From Arcicella aurantiaca (GTDB lineage Bacteria; Bacteroidota; Bacteroidia; Cytophagales; Spirosomataceae), in assembly GCF_003148625.1 (NCBI RefSeq), contig NZ_QGGO01000012.1, positions 105,912 through 165,026 of the forward strand: a DNA stretch of 59,115 nt, given 5' to 3'. How positions within the stretch are numbered: position 1 is the first letter of the stretch; the number at the start of each line of letters is the position of its first letter. The notes under the pieces are model-generated. The model was not told the DNA's origin and did no database searches. It saw only the letters and a program-made list of their open reading frames with translations. Position numbers and translations under genes: made by a program. This document shows, piece by piece, positions 33,575 to 41,209 of the stretch.

Positions 33575-34588
33575 ATGAAAAAAATACTTACATATATATC
33601 ATTTATACTTGCATTTTCCTCTTGCAAAAGTTTGGTGACGGATATTGATATTCCGTATTCTGACCGTCTGGTGGTGCAATGTTTTCTGTCTCCGCAAGAT
33701 ACTTTAATTGAAGTTTCTGTAACTCAAACAGCTCCCGTTATTGGTGATATTGTGGAAGGGGCAGAGCGTTATCCCAATATTCCGAATGCTACCGTGGTGC
33801 TTTCTGACGGACAAAAATCAGTAACAATTCCGTATTTATCGAAGCAATTGCCTTCTTCTTATGATGCTGATGGAGAATATGTTTACACCACTCGGGCGAG
33901 GTATTACTTATCAACAAAGAACTTTCCTATTATTACAGGAAAAACGTACAGTTTACGAATATCCGCCCCCAATTTTCCTTCAGTACAAAGTTCTTGCTCG
34001 ATACCTGTTAAAGTAGTAGCGGAAAAGAATATTTCTGCTACGCAAGAAATACTTGCAGGCACTGACCGTCGTGGAAATCCTATTTCATATCCAAGCATTG
34101 GAGTAAAATTTGTGGATATTCCGAATGAAGAAAGTTTTTATAGTGTTGGGCAATTTTTTTACCAAAAAGGAACTTATAAAGACGCTTCAAGTAATACCAA
34201 ATTGCGGATAAATTGGACGACAAAATATGAATACATTGCTGATAAAGGTCAAGAGAATCAAACGTTGTTGGCTCAAGCATTTGATTTAAAGTCTTATAAT
34301 AACTGGGGGACTTTTGGAGGAACAGGAAATAACGGTGGAGGTGGAGGACCCAATGGTGGCGGTCAAGGTGGGAATAATCTTTCGGTAACTCCTACTGAAA
34401 AGTACGTAGAAATTTACGTTGCCAACACCGATAAAGCCTATTATTATTACAATACGGCGATTGATAAAATCAGAAAAGCCAATGGAAATCCTTTTGCTGA
34501 ACCTGTGTTGACTTATTCTAATATTGAAAATGGATTAGGCGTAATGGCAGGTTATAACCAAAGTAGAATTGTGGTAAAAGTGCCATAA
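33575..34588 (+). CDS. DUF4249 family lipoprotein
   Basis: A 337-aa lipoprotein. Lipobox AFSSC with Cys17 after MKKILTYISFILAFSS. The N-terminal beta-rich part (RLVVQCFLSPQDTLIEVSVT, PNIPNATVVLSDGQKSVTIP, KTYSLRISAPNFPSVQSSCS) is typical of DUF4249, a family that accompanies TonB receptors like the one at 31075 and probably sits on the cell surface or periplasmic face. Residues about 245-270 hold a very glycine/asparagine-rich loop (GGTGNNGGGGGPNGGG). Function unknown beyond the receptor association. Confidence 0.88.
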   Translation: MKKILTYISFILAFSSCKSLVTDIDIPYSDRLVVQCFLSPQDTLIEVSVTQTAPVIGDIVEGAERYPNIPNATVVLSDGQKSVTIPYLSKQLPSSYDADGEYVYTTRARYYLSTKNFPIITGKTYSLRISAPNFPSVQSSCSIPVKVVAEKNISATQEILAGTDRRGNPISYPSIGVKFVDIPNEESFYSVGQFFYQKGTYKDASSNTKLRINWTTKYEYIADKGQENQTLLAQAFDLKSYNNWGTFGGTGNNGGGGGPNGGGQGGNNLSVTPTEKYVEIYVANTDKAYYYYNTAIDKIRKANGNPFAEPVLTYSNIENGLGVMAGYNQSRIVVKVP

Positions 34589-34591
34589 GTG

Positions 34592-34637
34592 TATTTTCCT
34601 TTAGTCTGTTTGTTGATGAACAGACTAAAGGAAAATA
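34592..34637. terminator. Bidirectional terminator between the DUF4249 and nitroreductase genes
   Basis: A perfect 19-bp stem (34592-34610 and 34619-34637) with an 8-nt loop, 3 bp after one stop and 5 bp before the other. Confidence 0.92.
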
Positions 34638-34642
34638 GGTTT

Positions 34643-35368
34643 TTATACCTCAAAAATGACCTTTTCGTTTGGCACTCTTAATCTTTCAGAATAAATTCCT
34701 TCGGGTTTTCCAATTCCGCAAGCAACTATCATGGTAATTTCTGCGATTGATGGTAGTTTCAAAATTTTCTTGACTAAATCAGAATCAAATCCTTCCATCG
34801 GACAAGTGTCATATCCTTCCGACGCTAAACTCATCATAAAAGTTTGAGCCGCCAAAGCACAAGATTTATGCGTCATTACTCGTTGGTCGCCATTGTTTCT
34901 AATCCGTAAAAATGGTTTGCTGAAACCCATAAAAAATACGATGATTGTTCGTAATAAAGTATTCAATCCGAATGGGTCGTAACGATAAACCAAAGGCATT
35001 AGTTTTCGGTAATAATCAAAAGCTCTTTTGTCACGAGAGGTTAATTCTTTGCCTTCAAATTGTTTCTCCAAATTAGCAAGATTCCATTTCGCACGCTCTT
35101 TCCATTTATCCTGACGAGTTACAAAAACCACCAATTGATTTGCCGTTTTCGCTGCTGACTGTCCCATGCACGCCTTTGTGAGGGAATCATGCACTTCTTG
35201 CGATTTTACCCAATAAAATTCCCAAAGCTGCATATTACTACTGTTAGGAGAAAGCACAGCACGGTCGAGTCCACGTTTGACGACGCTTTCATCAAAAGGA
35301 GCAGTTTCATCATAGACTCTAACGGAACGACGTTTTTGGATAATTTTATCGAAATCTTGAATTTGCAT
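34643..35368 (-). CDS. Nitroreductase family protein
   Basis: An FMN-dependent oxidoreductase of 241 aa. The N-terminus IIQKRRSVRVYDETAPFDES is the classic nitroreductase opening (RRSVR), followed by LSPNSSNMQLWEFYWV. Family features continue with HKSCALAAQTFMMSLASEGY and TCPMEGFDSDLVKKILKLP near the end, which contact FMN. It likely reduces nitro-aromatics, quinones or a related substrate with NAD(P)H; the physiological substrate is unknown. The middle contains an insert (about 95-150) with a hydrophobic stretch RTIIVFFMGFSKPF that is longer than usual. It is transcribed away from the small-ORF/DUF6169-like pair. Confidence 0.88.
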   Translation of the reverse strand: MQIQDFDKIIQKRRSVRVYDETAPFDESVVKRGLDRAVLSPNSSNMQLWEFYWVKSQEVHDSLTKACMGQSAAKTANQLVVFVTRQDKWKERAKWNLANLEKQFEGKELTSRDKRAFDYYRKLMPLVYRYDPFGLNTLLRTIIVFFMGFSKPFLRIRNNGDQRVMTHKSCALAAQTFMMSLASEGYDTCPMEGFDSDLVKKILKLPSIAEITMIVACGIGKPEGIYSERLRVPNEKVIFEV

Positions 35369-35385
35369 GGAATTTGAGATGAATT

Positions 35386-35415
35386 TTTGGAAACAATATT
35401 TTGTTTATATCTTTG
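35386..35415 (+). promoter_or_regulatory. Promoter of the small-ORF/DUF6169-like module
   Basis: TTTG at 35386-35389, an 18-bp spacer and TATCTTTG at 35408-35415. Transcription would start near 35421, which rules out the in-frame ATG at 35367 and supports the ATG at 35430. Confidence 0.75.
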
Positions 35416-35429
35416 ATTATCAAATACTA

Positions 35430-35585
35430 ATGAATATGGAAACTAAAAAGAAATTATCAAAAGAGGAACGAGAACGAATCCTTAAGATAGTAAGACAATC
35501 TGCTACAAATTACAGAGAAACCAATAGTATTTTGGATAAAATTCTTCCAGAAATACCTCAATCTAATAGTTTAATTAATCAATAA
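35430..35585 (+). CDS. Small helical protein, first gene of a two-gene module
   Basis: 51 aa starting MNMETKKKLSKEERERILKI, strongly charged and helical in the first 35 residues, then ILPEIPQ and a polar tail. The frame is open from 35367, but the promoter at 35386-35415 lies downstream of that ATG, so the shorter protein is preferred; METKKK at 35436 is also possible. It ends 6 bp before the DUF6169-like gene, so the two are co-transcribed. A 53-aa protein of similar character precedes the second DUF6169-like gene at 44.8 kb. I do not recognise the family; by position and size it could be an antitoxin or a folding partner, which is inference only. Confidence 0.7.
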   Translation: MNMETKKKLSKEERERILKIVRQSATNYRETNSILDKILPEIPQSNSLINQ

Positions 35586-35591
35586 CCCAAA

Positions 35592-36086
35592 ATGCAACAG
35601 TACGAATATGATTTTATTGATGACGAAACGTTCTCATATTTTTTCAAAACAACATTTCAAGTTTTCTACAAAATTGAATTCAAACCTACAGGATATATTT
35701 TTGGAGAAGAATATATTTGGTCACACTACTGTTATGAGTTCTCAATAAAACTATCTGCAAATTCTCCTAAAAATACACCCTTTGACCCTTTAGTTTCTAT
35801 TACAATTGCTTCTATTTTTGTGGATTTTTTCAAAAATAAGCAGAATATAATTATCTATACTTGTGATACATCAGACGGAAAACATTTGGTAAGAGTTCGT
35901 AAATTTGACCGATGGTTTAATCAATTTAATCACGAAAAATTCCTCAAAATAGATAACTCAATTGTTGATTCCAAACAAAACACAACCTACTACAATTCAC
36001 TGATTATCAGGCAAGACAATCCTTATAAAGATGAAATTGTAGAAGCTTTTGAAGACTTAATTGGTGGTTTTGAGGAAGATAAATAA
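35592..36086 (+). CDS. DUF6169-like protein (copy 1)
   Basis: 164 aa, soluble, no signal peptide. It is a distant relative of the protein at 44324-44806. Shared landmarks are the hydrophobic strand NIIIYTCDTSDGKHLVRVRK, then FDRWFNQFNHEKFLKID and the ending SLIIRQDNPYKDEIVEAF; in copy 2 these read NILVYVCSQSDSRQRHRNR, LFNQWYREYNQNKFFKGD and SFITSRKNPFMGDFNQAF. I associate this with the Bacteroidota family DUF6169, from memory. No catalytic motif is evident; the conserved Cys, R-x-R, W and NP are candidates. It is paired with the small gene upstream. It converges on the RsmB-type gene with only 4 bp between stops. Confidence 0.75.
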   Translation: MQQYEYDFIDDETFSYFFKTTFQVFYKIEFKPTGYIFGEEYIWSHYCYEFSIKLSANSPKNTPFDPLVSITIASIFVDFFKNKQNIIIYTCDTSDGKHLVRVRKFDRWFNQFNHEKFLKIDNSIVDSKQNTTYYNSLIIRQDNPYKDEIVEAFEDLIGGFEEDK

Positions 36087-36090
36087 TTTC

Positions 36091-37332
36091 CTATTTCTTC
36101 AATAAACAAGCCATATAAAATCCATCATAACCGTCAGTAGCAGGGGAGGTTCTTTGCTCTTTCAATAATTCCCATTTATCAGGTTGTTCTGCTAATAATC
36201 TTTGTACATGAGCTTCACTTTCTGAAGGTAATAAACTACACGTGGCAAATACCATTTTACCGCCTTTTTTCAGCATGGCTGAGTAATTACTGAGAATATC
36301 CCACTGAATTTTACGAAGATTATCAATGAATTCTGGGGTAAGTTTCCATTTTGAATCTGGATTTCTACGAATTACGCCTAAACCAGAACAAGGAACGTCT
36401 AACAATAATCTATCGGCACTTTCTTGGAGTCTTTTTAACGTTTTTGGTTCAATTAATTTTACTTCCACATTATTTACGCCATTTCGTTTGGCACGTTTCA
36501 TCAACTCTGTGAGTTTGTAATCCTCCACATCCATAGCCACGATACGTCCCTTATTTTGCATAAGCGACGCCAGATGCAAAGTTTTTCCGCCCGCACCTGC
36601 ACAAGCATCAATAACTCTCATGCCGGGTTTTACATCTAAAAATGGGGCAATTAACTGCGAACCAGCATCTTGAACTTCAAAAAGTCCATTTTTGAAAAAC
36701 TCAGTCTTAAAAATATTCCCCCTTTGTTTCAAGATTAAAGCATCGGGTAAATTATCAGGAATGATAGTTCCAATCTCAATATCGCTCAATAAATCTTGTA
36801 ATTGGTCTTGATTTGTTTTCAAAGAATTGGCTCTCAATACCACAGGAGCTTGCTGATTCATAGCTGTAATTTCGGCAGTCCATTTTTCTGTGCCTAATTC
36901 TGCTTCTCCCAATTCGTCTAACCAATCAGGAACAGATTCTCTAATTTTACGAACTTTTAAAGCTTCTTCTAAGCGAGCCAACGTTTTAGCTTCGTCAACG
37001 AAAGAGAATTCTTCCCATTTTGGTAAAAAATCAATATTGTCTCCTTCTGGATTCAGTTGTTTTTTTATCAAAAGCCAAGAACCTACCATTTGGAAAAAGA
37101 ATTGCGGACGAAGTTTATCGGCTTGCATTTCATTCACGAAAAGCACCAAACGCCAATTTCGCACAATTTCGTAGGTGTGTTCAGCAATAAAAGCACGGTC
37201 ACGACTGCCCCATTGCTTGTTAGATTTGAGAGTTGCCTCAATAACTCGGTCAGCCTGACGAGGTTTGTCGTTAAGGAATATTTCTTGCAAGGCTTTAACA
37301 GTTGCCAAGACTAAAGGACGATGAAGACGCAT
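36091..37332 (-). CDS. RsmB/NOP-type rRNA cytosine-C5 methyltransferase
   Basis: A SAM-dependent RNA m5C methyltransferase of 413 aa. The N-terminal about 130 residues are a NusB-like RNA-binding domain (VLATVKALQEIFLNDKPRQA, WGSRDRAFIAEHTYEIVRNW). The catalytic part has the SAM site VIDACAGAGGKTLHLASLMQ (about 243-262) and both cysteines of the family: the catalytic one in FATCSLLPSESE and the releasing one in LLDVPCSGLGVIRRNPDSKW. The nearest known type is RsmB, which methylates C967 of 16S rRNA, but the exact position is unproven. It stands alone. Confidence 0.92.
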   Translation of the reverse strand: MRLHRPLVLATVKALQEIFLNDKPRQADRVIEATLKSNKQWGSRDRAFIAEHTYEIVRNWRLVLFVNEMQADKLRPQFFFQMVGSWLLIKKQLNPEGDNIDFLPKWEEFSFVDEAKTLARLEEALKVRKIRESVPDWLDELGEAELGTEKWTAEITAMNQQAPVVLRANSLKTNQDQLQDLLSDIEIGTIIPDNLPDALILKQRGNIFKTEFFKNGLFEVQDAGSQLIAPFLDVKPGMRVIDACAGAGGKTLHLASLMQNKGRIVAMDVEDYKLTELMKRAKRNGVNNVEVKLIEPKTLKRLQESADRLLLDVPCSGLGVIRRNPDSKWKLTPEFIDNLRKIQWDILSNYSAMLKKGGKMVFATCSLLPSESEAHVQRLLAEQPDKWELLKEQRTSPATDGYDGFYMACLLKK

Positions 37333-37529
37333 TGTTTTAGTTAAAATTAAGCGAAAAAGCGATTGGCGAAAAGCGAAGGGGATAACTCAATAAATGATAC
37401 ACTAATCTTTTCAATCACATGGGTATATCAATAAACCGTTTACGAATAACCATAACAAATTTCCGAAAATTTAATGACAATCACGAATGATTAACAAAAG
37501 CTAATCGTGAAAGGCATTATATTTTCCCT

Positions 37530-37616
37530 TTTATAGACTCAAAAGCCCATTTCATGCTACTGAAACCTCACTTCATGGATTGGTTATCATATTTGAAAAA
37601 CCACAGTTTAAATTTG
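37530..37616 (+). promoter_or_regulatory. 21-bp-phased repeats and -7 element of the 37648 promoter (LytTR-type operator)
   Basis: Hexamers TTTATA (37530), TTCATG (37551) and TTCATG (37572) are exactly 21 bp apart, the last two inside the longer match C(C/T)CA(T/C)TTCATG. The -7 element TAAATTTG (37609-37616) begins 32 bp after the last hexamer ends. Spacing of 21 bp is what LytTR dimers recognise. No proper -33 TTTG exists, as expected for an activated promoter. Confidence 0.65.
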
Positions 37617-37647
37617 TTTCATCAATTTAACATCAAAACATATTATC

Positions 37648-37977
37648 ATGAAAAAAGTATTATCACTCCTTATGTTATTGGTTTTAGTATCAATGACTTC
37701 AATTGCTCATAAAAATACCAAAGCAGTATCTGCGGTGAAGGCAACTTTGGTTGGAGGAAGTATTAAAATTAAAATCAAAAATGACACAAGTGACGAAGTA
37801 ACTGTTTACAATGGCGGAGGAAATAGCTCTTATAGATTACAAAAAAATATCGTTACAACTATTGCAATGGATGCAGGCGATAAACTTTTTGATTATGCTG
37901 GAGGCAAAAAAGGAAGAGTTTTGTTAGTCGTTTCTGCTGATATGGATGGCAAAGTGCAGATGTATAGTAAATTGTAA
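37648..37977 (+). CDS. Small secreted hypothetical protein
   Basis: 109 aa. MKKVLSLLMLLVLVSMTSIAH is a signal peptide. The mature part is a compact, lysine-rich beta protein (VKATLVGGSIKIKIKNDTSD, EVTVYNGGGNSSYRLQKN, KGRVLLVVSADMDGKVQMYS). I do not recognise a family. Its promoter carries the same 21-bp-phased repeats as the surface-protein gene at 41210, on the other side of the kinase/response-regulator pair, so it is a likely target of that system. Strong terminator downstream. Confidence 0.8.
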   Translation: MKKVLSLLMLLVLVSMTSIAHKNTKAVSAVKATLVGGSIKIKIKNDTSDEVTVYNGGGNSSYRLQKNIVTTIAMDAGDKLFDYAGGKKGRVLLVVSADMDGKVQMYSKL

Positions 37978-37984
37978 TAATAAG

Positions 37985-38019
37985 AAATCCCGTTCTCAAT
38001 CTGAAAACGGGATTTTTTA
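37985..38019. terminator. Bidirectional terminator between the small secreted protein and the kinase
   Basis: A 10-bp perfect stem (37985-37994 and 38006-38015) followed by a T6 run, between convergent genes. Confidence 0.9.
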
Positions 38020-38024
38020 TTGTT

Positions 38025-40190
38025 TTATCCTAAAGCAATGGTAAGCGTTACTTTTGTGCCTGTAACTTCATTGTCATCATTTTTCAAATCTTCATAAATC
38101 ACCAAATCTTTGCCGTTGATATTGTTACTCAAAAGTTTTAGTCTCTCTTCTGTCGCTACACTCGAAAACGATTCATGTTGTTGAACACGCTTACTTTTAA
38201 ATTCGGCTGATTTTTCACGTCCTACGCCATTATCTTCTACTACACAAATTAGATTCTCTTCGGTTTCGTCCAAATCAAAACGAATGCTTAATTTTTTATC
38301 GCCCTGTTTATGTAAAAGCCCATGTTTAATACTGTTTTCTACAAAAGGTTGAATCAGCATGGGCGGAATTTGATGGTAGTCTTCGTCAATATTATCGCTC
38401 AAATTTACTTCATAGGTAAATCCTTCGGCAAATCGCATTTTTTCTAATTCCAGATACTTTGTTAGAATTTCTATTTCGGTAGAAAGATTAATTTTTTTCT
38501 TACCTGAAACTGTTAGAATTTGTCGTGTCAAATACGTAAAATTGCCCATTTGCTCGTTAGCTTGCACTTTATCGCCATACATAAATTGCTCTTGAATACT
38601 ATTGAGGGCATTGAACATAAAATGCGGATTCATTTGCGATTTTAGGGCTTTCAACTCACTTTCGGTAGCTTTTTGTTCAATTTCAATACGGCGTTTTGCT
38701 TCTTCGAGTTGGGTTGTTAACAACTCGTTTTCTTTTCTATCTCTAAACCTTGTAAACAAGAAATATGCAATGGCAGACAAAGCTAAAATTCCGCCCAAAA
38801 TGCTGTAAATGAAGGTCGTTTTACGATTAGATTCGAGTTCTGAAATTTGTTTTTGTTGAGCGAGAGACTTTATTTGCGTTTCTTTCAACTCGGTTTCATA
38901 CTTGAATTCACCTTTTAGAGTTGCATTTTTGTTTTCATTTCTATTGATACTATCACTTAACGCATAGGTGATTTCAAGCATTTTTAAGGCTTCATCCTTA
39001 TTGTTGCTATTTTTATTAATTACATATAACAACTCTGCATTTTGTTTAGCGTCTAATACGTTTGTTTTTTGTTGAGCCAATGCCAAACCTTCTTGGGCGT
39101 ATTTTTTAGCTAATACCACATTGTTTTTTCTGAAATAAACTTGAGCTAAATCAGGATATAATTTTGAAAGAATAGCTTTTATTTCATTTTCAAAGGCATA
39201 TTTATAAGCTTTGTTCAATAAAGTTTCGGCACTATCGAGGTTATTTTTCTTTAAATACAGCTTCCCTTTTGAGACTATATTTGAATAAATAATAATATCA
39301 GAAGTTGCGAACTTTGAAGATAAATCGAAGTATTTATTGGCTTGATTTAGCTTGTCTCTATCGAGGAAAAATGTACCAATATTGCGGTAAATAGATGCTA
39401 TTCCCTGCTTATTATCAATTGTTTTTTCTATTCTATATGCTGTATTAAAGCTATTTAGAGCCTTTTGGTCTTCTCCTTCTTTTCCATAGAAAAAACCTAA
39501 TTTATTGTAAGTGGCTGCAATATTATGGGTGTTGATTTTTTTATTATAGTTATAATTGGTTTTCTCCTCAGTGGTAATTTTTAATTTTTCATACATGAAA
39601 TGTATGGCTTTTTTAAAATCGCCTCGGTTGTAATCGATATTTGCCAGATTATCGTAAACATCAATTAAATAGTTGTTTTCCTCTACAATATCGCCTTTTC
39701 TGAGTTTTAGGAATTTAATACTTTCATAATAATTTTTTTCGGCTTTCTCAACATTGCCCTTGTCCAGATATATACTTGCCAAAGCTTTATAACTACATCC
39801 CAAGTCCGTATATCGCTTAATATCCTGTTCAATTCTTAGGCTTTTTAGCATGAATAATTCAGCATTTTTCAAATCATTATCATCTTGATATACAATACCT
39901 TGGTTATAATAATAATCAGAAATAAAGGATTTATATTCGTTTATAAGTTTGGGATTGTTCTTTATCGTGGGGATATTTTTTAGAGCAATGCGACAAGCTT
40001 CTTTGTCATATTCAATACCGCCTTCAAAATTACGTACTTCGTTTCGTCTTAATTCTCGCAGGATATAACATCTTTGAACATCTTGTTGTGGATGCTTTTT
40101 CAGAAGGGTTAATAAACTATCTTTTGCCGTTTGAGCAAAATTATTGATGCTCAAAAAAGATAGTATTAGCAACAAATATATTTTTTTCAT
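38025..40190 (-). CDS. TPR sensor histidine kinase (LytS/YehU type)
   Basis: A membrane histidine kinase of 721 aa. Residues 1-19 are a signal peptide, so the TPR part (about 25-430, many units such as YNKLGFFYGKEGEDQKALNSF and NTAYRIEKTIDNKQGIASIY) is periplasmic. One membrane helix (TTFIYSILGGILALSAIAYF, about 455-475) leads to a coiled coil, then the His_kinase domain LKSQMNPHFMFNALNSIQEQ with the phosphorylated His (about 523). An HATPase domain ends the protein (VEDNGVGREKSAEF...GTKVTLTIALG). It shares an operon with the LytTR regulator immediately upstream (6-bp gap), so they are a cognate pair. The signal is unknown; TPRs suggest a protein partner. Confidence 0.95.
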   Translation of the reverse strand: MKKIYLLLILSFLSINNFAQTAKDSLLTLLKKHPQQDVQRCYILRELRRNEVRNFEGGIEYDKEACRIALKNIPTIKNNPKLINEYKSFISDYYYNQGIVYQDDNDLKNAELFMLKSLRIEQDIKRYTDLGCSYKALASIYLDKGNVEKAEKNYYESIKFLKLRKGDIVEENNYLIDVYDNLANIDYNRGDFKKAIHFMYEKLKITTEEKTNYNYNKKINTHNIAATYNKLGFFYGKEGEDQKALNSFNTAYRIEKTIDNKQGIASIYRNIGTFFLDRDKLNQANKYFDLSSKFATSDIIIYSNIVSKGKLYLKKNNLDSAETLLNKAYKYAFENEIKAILSKLYPDLAQVYFRKNNVVLAKKYAQEGLALAQQKTNVLDAKQNAELLYVINKNSNNKDEALKMLEITYALSDSINRNENKNATLKGEFKYETELKETQIKSLAQQKQISELESNRKTTFIYSILGGILALSAIAYFLFTRFRDRKENELLTTQLEEAKRRIEIEQKATESELKALKSQMNPHFMFNALNSIQEQFMYGDKVQANEQMGNFTYLTRQILTVSGKKKINLSTEIEILTKYLELEKMRFAEGFTYEVNLSDNIDEDYHQIPPMLIQPFVENSIKHGLLHKQGDKKLSIRFDLDETEENLICVVEDNGVGREKSAEFKSKRVQQHESFSSVATEERLKLLSNNINGKDLVIYEDLKNDDNEVTGTKVTLTIALG

Positions 40191-40196
40191 CGGAGT

Positions 40197-40949
40197 TTAC
40201 ACTTTAATATCTGAAATAAATTCATCAAATTCCTTTACCTTCTCACGAGCAACTGGAGCTGAAAAGCCATTCGCAAATTCTATCATTGCTCCGTCTTTTT
40301 TATTGTACTTCACAATCTGATGCGTGTTGATAAGATAGGAGCGATGTACCCGATAGAAGCGAGTATCGTTACTCAATAATTCATCAAATTCCTTGATTTT
40401 TTTGCTTACTAAGGTTTTGCCTGTTCGGGTAATTACGTGGGTATATGAACCGTCGGCTTCAAAGAAAAAAATGTCTTCTAACTGAACAAAAACTAAGCTG
40501 TCTGCCATCGGGAGGGCAATTTTTTGGAGTTTGCTCACACTCAAATTCTCTTTCAATGCACTTACACGTTGAATGATTTGGTTTTGCCCAACCAGTTTTA
40601 TCGCTTTTTCTACGGCTAAAATCACTTTTGAAATACTGATAGGTTTCAAAATATAATCCACCGCCGAAACCTCAAAAGCACGCAAAGCATATTCTGAATA
40701 AGCAGTACAAAAAATAGTCTCGAAAGTAGGTTGGTTGAAATACTCGAATAAAGCAAAGCCATTTTCTTCGGGCATTTCTATATCCAAAAATACAAGGTCA
40801 ATGGCGTGTTTGTTAATAAGTTTCACTGCCGATTTCACATCAGGAGCTTCATCTACCAGATTAACCATTGGGCAATGTTCAGTGATAATTTGCCGAAGCA
40901 TGGAGCGAGCTGCGGGTTCGTCATCAACAATGATGGCGTTGAGAGTCAT
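40197..40949 (-). CDS. LytTR response regulator, partner of the TPR kinase
   Basis: 250 aa. Receiver domain: acidic pair DD9-10, phosphoacceptor Asp56 in LVFLDIEMPEENGFALF, Thr/Ser in ETIFCTAYSEYALRAFEVSA, and Lys in DYILKPISISKVI. The LytTR domain is at about 145-245 (LEDIFFFEADGSYTHVITRT, FYRVHRSYLINTHQIVKYNK). It is the first gene of the operon, with the kinase after it. Divergent from it, the promoter of the surface protein at 41210 carries three repeats spaced 21 bp apart, a good candidate binding site. Confidence 0.95.
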   Translation of the reverse strand: MTLNAIIVDDEPAARSMLRQIITEHCPMVNLVDEAPDVKSAVKLINKHAIDLVFLDIEMPEENGFALFEYFNQPTFETIFCTAYSEYALRAFEVSAVDYILKPISISKVILAVEKAIKLVGQNQIIQRVSALKENLSVSKLQKIALPMADSLVFVQLEDIFFFEADGSYTHVITRTGKTLVSKKIKEFDELLSNDTRFYRVHRSYLINTHQIVKYNKKDGAMIEFANGFSAPVAREKVKEFDEFISDIKV

Positions 40950-41044
40950 AAAGAGAAATACTATTTTAATGTGGTTTTGAAAATTAGGTTTTGGTTATCA
41001 GAGAAGCAATCAATTTAATATTATTCACTTCTTTCACTAATGCT

Positions 41045-41075
41045 TAATCTCTAAAACCTAATACCTATTTATAAT
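41045..41075. repeat. Short period-7 remnant (CTAAAAC type)
   Basis: In-phase 7-mers TTAATCT, CTAAAAC, CTAATAC and CTATTTA upstream of the 41210 operator. A reverse-complement-like remnant (GGGTTTT, AGGGGTT, AGGTTTT) lies at about 33521-33541. Confidence 0.5.
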
Positions 41076-41089
41076 GCAAAATACTCAAA

Positions 41090-41180
41090 ACGGTTTATGA
41101 ATCCAAATGTACGTTTCATAACGCTTTAATGACGGTTCGTGAAGTGGTTTAAAAATAAGATGATTGAGTTTGTAGTTTTG
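41090..41180 (+). promoter_or_regulatory. Three 21-bp-phased repeats and -7 element of the 41210 promoter (LytTR-type operator)
   Basis: ACGG-TTTATG (hexamer at 41094), ACGT-TTCATA (41115) and ACGG-TTCGTG (41136) are direct repeats exactly 21 bp apart. The -7 element TAGTTTTG (41173-41180) begins 32 bp after the last hexamer ends, the same distance as at 37572/37609. Confidence 0.72.
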
Positions 41181-41209
41181 AACCATCAAATAACAAAAGA
41201 ACTTTACTC

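Noticed and set aside
35367-35429. Longer N-terminus (21 extra residues) for the small protein at 35430
   Set aside because: A full promoter (35386-35415) lies inside it, so the mRNA should begin after the upstream ATG.
36087-36090. Terminator between the DUF6169-like and RsmB-type genes
   Set aside because: Only 4 bp separate the stops and no hairpin with a T tract was found there.
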